Part shown: positions 8,028 through 11,412 of the stretch, one piece after another | Position numbering within the stretch: the stretch's first letter is position 1 | Layout: each line of letters starts with the position of its first letter | Assembly: GCA_949287345.1 (NCBI GenBank) | Contig: CASEGD010000017.1 | Coordinates: forward strand, 1-11,412 | Length of the DNA stretch: 11,412 nt | Reading direction: 5' to 3' | From: an uncultured Phascolarctobacterium sp. | GTDB taxonomy: Bacteria > Bacillota > Negativicutes > Acidaminococcales > Acidaminococcaceae | Made by a program: the position numbers and the translations under genes | The notes under the pieces: generated by a model | The model's database searches: none | Told to the model about the DNA's origin: nothing | The model's input: the letters and a program-made list of their open reading frames with translations, nothing else

Positions 8028-9158
8028 ATGAAAAAAATTCTTTTAATCCCCGATTCGTTTAAGGGCACCATGAGCTCGCTGGAAATCTGCTCCATTATGG
8101 AAGCAGGCATCCACCGCCACTACCCGGAAGCAGAAGTTGTCAGCATACCGGTAGCCGACGGCGGCGAAGGCAGCGTGGACGCTTTTTTGCAGGCGCTCGG
8201 CGGCGAAAAAGTAACAGTTAAAGCGCAAGACCCTTACGGACAGGAAATTGATTCTTTTTACGGCATTCTGCCGGACGGCACTGCCGTTATTGAAATGGCT
8301 GCCGCGGCAGGACTCCCCCTTGTCGGCGAAAACCGCCACGCCGAAAAAACAACTACCTACGGCGTTGGCCAGCTAATCAAGGACGCACTGCGCAACAAAT
8401 GTAAAAAGCTGATTATCGGCCTTGGCGGCAGTGCAACCAACGAAGGCGGCTGCGGTGCTGCGGCGGCACTGGGCGTGCGCTTCATCAACAAACACCACGA
8501 AAGTTTTGTGCCGGTCGGCGAAACCTTAAAGGACATTACCGCTATTGATATGAGCGGACTTGACCCGCTTTTAAAGCAGGTGCCCATCATTACCATGTGC
8601 GATATTGATAACCCGCTCTGCGGACCGCACGGCGCATCGGCAGTATTTGGCCCGCAAAAAGGCGCTGACGCCGAATGTGTGGAAATGCTGGATAACGGCC
8701 TGCACCACATGGCGGATATTATCAAGCGCGACCTTGAAAAAGATGTTTTACTGCTGCCCGGCAGCGGTGCGGCAGGCGGTATGGGCGGCGGCATGGCAGC
8801 CTTTTTCGGCAGCCGTTTGCAGCCCGGCATCGAAACAGTGCTTGATACGGTACATTTCAACAATCTGCTTGAAGGCGCAGACCTCGTCATCAGCGGCGAA
8901 GGCAAAATTGATACACAATCATTGCGAGGCAAGGTTGTTATCGGCGTTGCGCGGCGCGCCAAACAATCACATGTACCGCTTATTGCCGTTGTCGGCGATA
9001 TCGGCGGCGACATACAAAAGGCGTATGATGAAGGCGTTACCGGTATCTTCAGCATTAACCGCGTCGCCCTTCCCTACGAACAGCTTAAACTGCGTGCAAA
9101 GGAAGACCTGCGTTTGACAGTTGAAAACATCATGTACTTTATGAAGCATATGCGTTAA
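8028..9158 (+). CDS. glxK: Glycerate kinase, type 1 (GarK/GlxK family)
   Basis: This 376-aa cytoplasmic kinase phosphorylates D-glycerate with ATP. The GarK/GlxK family typically yields 2-phosphoglycerate, which enters lower glycolysis. Recognisable segments are PDSFKGTMSS (8-17), PVADGGEGS (41-49), GLGGSATNEGG (131-141), CDIDNPLCGPHGAS (191-204), PGSGAAGGMGGGMAAF (244-259) and SGEGKIDTQSLRGK (289-302). These span the protein from end to end, and its length matches the family (about 375-380 aa). The start ATG follows GAGAGG (8016-8021) by 6 nt, and that site overlaps the TGA of the upstream permease, so translation may be coupled. With the permease it forms an uptake-and-activation pair. No tartronate semialdehyde reductase, aldolase or CdaR-type regulator is present in the window, so the origin of glycerate (imported or made elsewhere) is open. 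Confidence 0.96.
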   Translation: MKKILLIPDSFKGTMSSLEICSIMEAGIHRHYPEAEVVSIPVADGGEGSVDAFLQALGGEKVTVKAQDPYGQEIDSFYGILPDGTAVIEMAAAAGLPLVGENRHAEKTTTYGVGQLIKDALRNKCKKLIIGLGGSATNEGGCGAAAALGVRFINKHHESFVPVGETLKDITAIDMSGLDPLLKQVPIITMCDIDNPLCGPHGASAVFGPQKGADAECVEMLDNGLHHMADIIKRDLEKDVLLLPGSGAAGGMGGGMAAFFGSRLQPGIETVLDTVHFNNLLEGADLVISGEGKIDTQSLRGKVVIGVARRAKQSHVPLIAVVGDIGGDIQKAYDEGVTGIFSINRVALPYEQLKLRAKEDLRLTVENIMYFMKHMR

Positions 9159-9171
9159 AAACAAAAAAATT

Positions 9172-9207
9172 ATCCTGCTCAGCAAATCTGCCGGGCAGGA
9201 TTTTTTA
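9172..9207. terminator. Bidirectional intrinsic terminator between convergent operons
   Basis: ATCCTGCTC (9172-9180) pairs with GGGCAGGAT (9193-9201), one pair being G-T. After one A/C mismatch, GCA (9182-9184) pairs with TGC (9189-9191) around a 4-nt loop. A T tract (9201-9206) follows on the plus strand. The A-rich stretch before the hairpin (9157-9169) supplies the T tract for the minus strand. It therefore can end both the glycerate kinase transcript and the MFS transcript arriving from the right. Confidence 0.85.
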
Positions 9208-9242
9208 TTATTGTTTTGTTATTTGCAATATTTCTAAAACTT

Positions 9243-10406
9243 TTACCCCATCTTACTGAAGTAATATTTAACGGCAACTGCCTGCGCTGCAAGGAGTGCC
9301 ATCAGCAGGTAAAACACCTGCGTTATGCCGAAGCCGTGCGCTACAAAGCCCAAAACGGCAGGACCTAAAATAACGCCGGTGTAGCCCATGCTGGTTATCG
9401 CCGTAACGGCGGCGTTGATGGGCATTACCGCCTGGTATTTGGTCAGCGAATAGATTGTCGGCACAATGTTGGCAAGCCCCAGCCCCATCAGCACAAAGCC
9501 AAGCTGCAAGGCGTAAAAGTTATCCAAAAAGATGACGCTTAAAAAGCCCAGCGCGCCGGTAAGGCTGCCAAAAATCAGCGTTTTTTCTTCGCCCAGCACG
9601 GCAACAACCTTATCGCCCACAAGGCGCATAGCCAACATGGCAACGCTGAACACCGCATAACCGACGCCCGCCAGCGACAGCTCCGTGTTTTTAACTTCGG
9701 TCAGCAAAACGCCGCTCCAGTCCATAACGGCACCTTCGCCCAAAAAGGTTATGCACGCAAGCAACCCAAAGAACACCACAATGCCTTTGGGTATGGCAAT
9801 AGGCTTTTCGTTGCCCGCGCCCTTAAAGTTTAAAAAGTGGCGGCTGTAAATTACGGTACACAGCAGCACAACAAGGCAATGCACGGCGGCAATAACCGTT
9901 ATGCCAAGCCCCGCTTTTGCCAAAAGGCTGAACAGCCCCGCACCGGCAAAGCAGCCGACGCTCCACAGCGCATGCATGCCGCTCATCATACGCTTTTTGC
10001 TGGCGTTTTCAACAATAACGGCGTTCAAGTTCATGTTAACGTCGATACAGCCCATCGCCGCGCCAAACACTGCCAGAAACACCAAAAAACTCCAGATACT
10101 GCCAAGCAGCGACAGCACTATCAAATCCAGCGCCATAATTGTTATTGCCACGCGCAGCACCTTTTTGCAGCCGTAGCTGCGGCTTAACATCCCCGCAAGG
10201 GGCATAAAAATAAACGCGCTGATGCCGATGCTTAAAAGTAAAAGCCCCAAAACGTCAGCGCCAATCTGTAATTTTTCCTTAACGGCGGGTATCATAGGCG
10301 CCCAGGTGGCAACGGCAAAGCCGGATATAAAAAACGCCATGCGCGCCGCCATCTGTTCTTTTTTGCCTACTTTAAATGTTGATAGATAATCGTCTACTAA
10401 TCCCAT
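9243..10406 (-). CDS. MFS transporter, YbjJ-like
   Basis: This 387-aa major facilitator superfamily permease probably has 12 membrane helices in the inner membrane. The first helices fall around residues 21-42 and 51-73, followed by a motif-A-like loop GMLSRSYGCKKVLR (72-85). The stretches around FGAAMGCIDVNMNLNAV (114-130), MHALWSVGCFAGAG (144-157) and EGAVMDWSGVLL recall Escherichia coli YbjJ and the fucose-permease-like branch, for which the physiological substrate is unclear. The start ATG at 10404-10406 has only a weak AAGAAG ribosome binding site 7 nt upstream. The gene begins 17 nt after the stop of the lipoprotein nuclease on the same strand, so it is probably its operon partner. Whether it exports or imports, and what, cannot be told from sequence. 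It ends shortly before the bidirectional terminator. Confidence 0.88.
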   Translation of the reverse strand: MGLVDDYLSTFKVGKKEQMAARMAFFISGFAVATWAPMIPAVKEKLQIGADVLGLLLLSIGISAFIFMPLAGMLSRSYGCKKVLRVAITIMALDLIVLSLLGSIWSFLVFLAVFGAAMGCIDVNMNLNAVIVENASKKRMMSGMHALWSVGCFAGAGLFSLLAKAGLGITVIAAVHCLVVLLCTVIYSRHFLNFKGAGNEKPIAIPKGIVVFFGLLACITFLGEGAVMDWSGVLLTEVKNTELSLAGVGYAVFSVAMLAMRLVGDKVVAVLGEEKTLIFGSLTGALGFLSVIFLDNFYALQLGFVLMGLGLANIVPTIYSLTKYQAVMPINAAVTAITSMGYTGVILGPAVLGFVAHGFGITQVFYLLMALLAAQAVAVKYYFSKMG

Positions 10407-10423
10407 TATTACACTTCTTTAAA

Positions 10424-11329
10424 TCAGGGTTTGCAAAGCCCGCACGGCTCGTAGCCTTTGCTGGTCAGCTCGTTGCGCGTGCCGGTATAGTTTTCCTTGT
10501 TTTTAGGGTTGATGTCATAAGCACCGCTGCATTCCGGTTTGTGGAACTTTTTGCTGCTCTTGTTCAGCACAAAGTTTTTAACGGCAAATTCATCCGCCGC
10601 AGGGCAGATTTTACCGCCGACGCTGCCGGGTGCAGCCAGCTTGCTGTAACCGGTTGCGTAGTCGATATCAATGCCCGGCTGCACGTTGTAGCAGAACACG
10701 TTAAAGCTGATGCCCTCGCCCTTATCTTCAACGGACATGGCTTCCATCTGCACGCCGTCGGCAACAAGGTTATTGCCCGTAAACAGCGGCGTTACACGGT
10801 ACAGAACGTGGTTGCCGGTTTCTTTTACATAGTCGGCTACCATATTTTCAAACGGCAGCATGCCATCCACATTCATATAGCGCGTGCCGGTAATCAGGTT
10901 GCGCTCATTGGCGTTTTCAGCCGTCAGCTGAAAGCCGATTAAATGGCAGCGGTTGAACAGATACTTGCCGTCGACGGAATCATACTTGGCGGTTTGCCAG
11001 CCGGTAGGCTTAACCTGGCCGATTTTGCCGCGTTTTTCGGTCAGCATGGTATCTTTGCTGACATTGGCATAAGCAACGCCGCAGCGCCCGTATTTATCAA
11101 GCTCGCTGTATTTTTCAAAGCTCTTGGTGGTTAAATCTTCCTCAATAAAGCCCGGCACATTGTTGTTAACGGCAACATAAGGCTGGTTGGTGTACTGCGG
11201 CACCGAAGTAAGCGTAATGGCAGCCGCCGTGCTGTTAGTATTGGTCGCGCTGCCGCTGCTGCCGCACCCGCTGATGAACATACCGGCAATTAAAAGCAGC
11301 GAACAGATTAAAGCAAATATTCTTCTCAT
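10424..11329 (-). CDS. Lipoprotein DNA/RNA non-specific endonuclease with C-terminal Ada-like zinc domain
   Basis: This 301-aa secreted nuclease begins with a lipoprotein signal peptide: MRR, a hydrophobic core, and lipobox ISGC with C22 as the lipidated residue. A low-complexity Ser/Thr/Asn linker (23-40) follows. The catalytic domain (about 60-230) is the beta-beta-alpha-metal endonuclease fold of the EndA-like group. NRCH (126-129) supplies catalytic H129, and N153 and E161 are likely metal-site residues, with the same 8-residue spacing as N119 and E127 of Serratia nuclease. The tail (about 249-301) has H263-x3-C267-x28-C296-x2-C299 ending GYEPCGLCKP, resembling the Ada/ComEC-type zinc-binding domain. 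Likely roles are degradation of extracellular DNA/RNA for nutrients or DNA processing at the cell surface; no competence gene is nearby. The ATG overlaps the preceding stop as ATGA, and GGAGGAG lies 11 nt upstream of the ATG. Confidence 0.92.
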   Translation of the reverse strand: MRRIFALICSLLLIAGMFISGCGSSGSATNTNSTAAAITLTSVPQYTNQPYVAVNNNVPGFIEEDLTTKSFEKYSELDKYGRCGVAYANVSKDTMLTEKRGKIGQVKPTGWQTAKYDSVDGKYLFNRCHLIGFQLTAENANERNLITGTRYMNVDGMLPFENMVADYVKETGNHVLYRVTPLFTGNNLVADGVQMEAMSVEDKGEGISFNVFCYNVQPGIDIDYATGYSKLAAPGSVGGKICPAADEFAVKNFVLNKSSKKFHKPECSGAYDINPKNKENYTGTRNELTSKGYEPCGLCKP

Positions 11330-11412
11330 TTTACGTAAATCTCCTCCGTAATTTTATCGTGCGACGAACCTGCAAAATCACTGCTCTGCGCAAGCCGCCA
11401 GTTAGTTAAATC
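11326..11412 (-). CDS. 3' end of an unrecognised gene, cut by the right edge
   Basis: An open frame enters from the right edge and ends at TGA (11326-11328) after 28 codons. The translation begins DLTNWRLAQSSDFAGSSHDK and ends ITEEIYVK. Its stop overlaps the nuclease start codon in a 4-bp ATGA, the usual arrangement of translationally coupled genes, which is the main argument that it is real. I do not recognise the family from this fragment. The nuclease ribosome binding site (GGAGGAG) lies inside its last codons. Without the upstream part, nothing can be said about function. Confidence 0.65.
   Translation of the reverse strand, partial: DLTNWRLAQSSDFAGSSHDKITEEIYVK

Noticed and set aside
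8357..9055. 232-codon minus-strand open frame inside the glycerate kinase gene
   Set aside because: Its translation is rich in Ser, Pro and Cys without any family resemblance, and it mirrors the conserved glycerate kinase motifs on the plus strand.
10376..10942. 188-codon plus-strand open frame across the nuclease/MFS junction
   Set aside because: It runs antisense to two well-supported genes and shows no motif, signal peptide or convincing ribosome binding site.

Overview
This 11.4-kb window looks like an ordinary chromosomal segment from a member of the Bacillota. The evidence is AGGAGG-type ribosome binding sites, an AddAB rather than RecBCD recombination nuclease, a lipoprotein nuclease of the Gram-positive EndA-like type, and roughly 50% GC genes separated by AT-rich gaps. 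A Negativicutes-like gut anaerobe would fit, but that is only an impression. I see no phage, transposon, CRISPR, RNA gene or tandem repeat.

Layout from left to right. (1) Bases 1-69 hold a good sigma-A-type promoter on the minus strand that fires out of the window, presumably for a gene just beyond the left edge. (2) addB (3395-6412) and addA (70-3402) form a minus-strand operon, addB first, with an 8-bp overlap. Together they encode the double-strand-break-processing helicase-nuclease. Both subunits carry the four-cysteine iron-sulfur nuclease signature, and AddB has lost its Walker A motif. (3) A 219-bp AT-rich divergent intergenic region (6413-6631) carries promoter candidates for both directions and several inverted repeats. 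(4) A plus-strand pair follows: a GntP-family permease (6632-8017) and a type-1 glycerate kinase (8028-9158), 10 bp apart. They probably form a glycerate uptake and phosphorylation operon feeding 2-phosphoglycerate into glycolysis. (5) A bidirectional terminator (9172-9207) separates this pair from a convergent minus-strand operon. (6) That operon, in transcription order, consists of the 3' end of an unrecognised gene (11326-11412, cut by the window edge), a lipoprotein DNA/RNA non-specific endonuclease with an Ada-like zinc domain (10424-11329, ATGA overlap with the partial gene), and a YbjJ-like MFS permease (9243-10406, 17 bp downstream).

I do not see a convincing new multi-gene system. 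The points most worth checking are the double Fe-S AddAB, the small partial gene at the right edge, and the nuclease/MFS operon.
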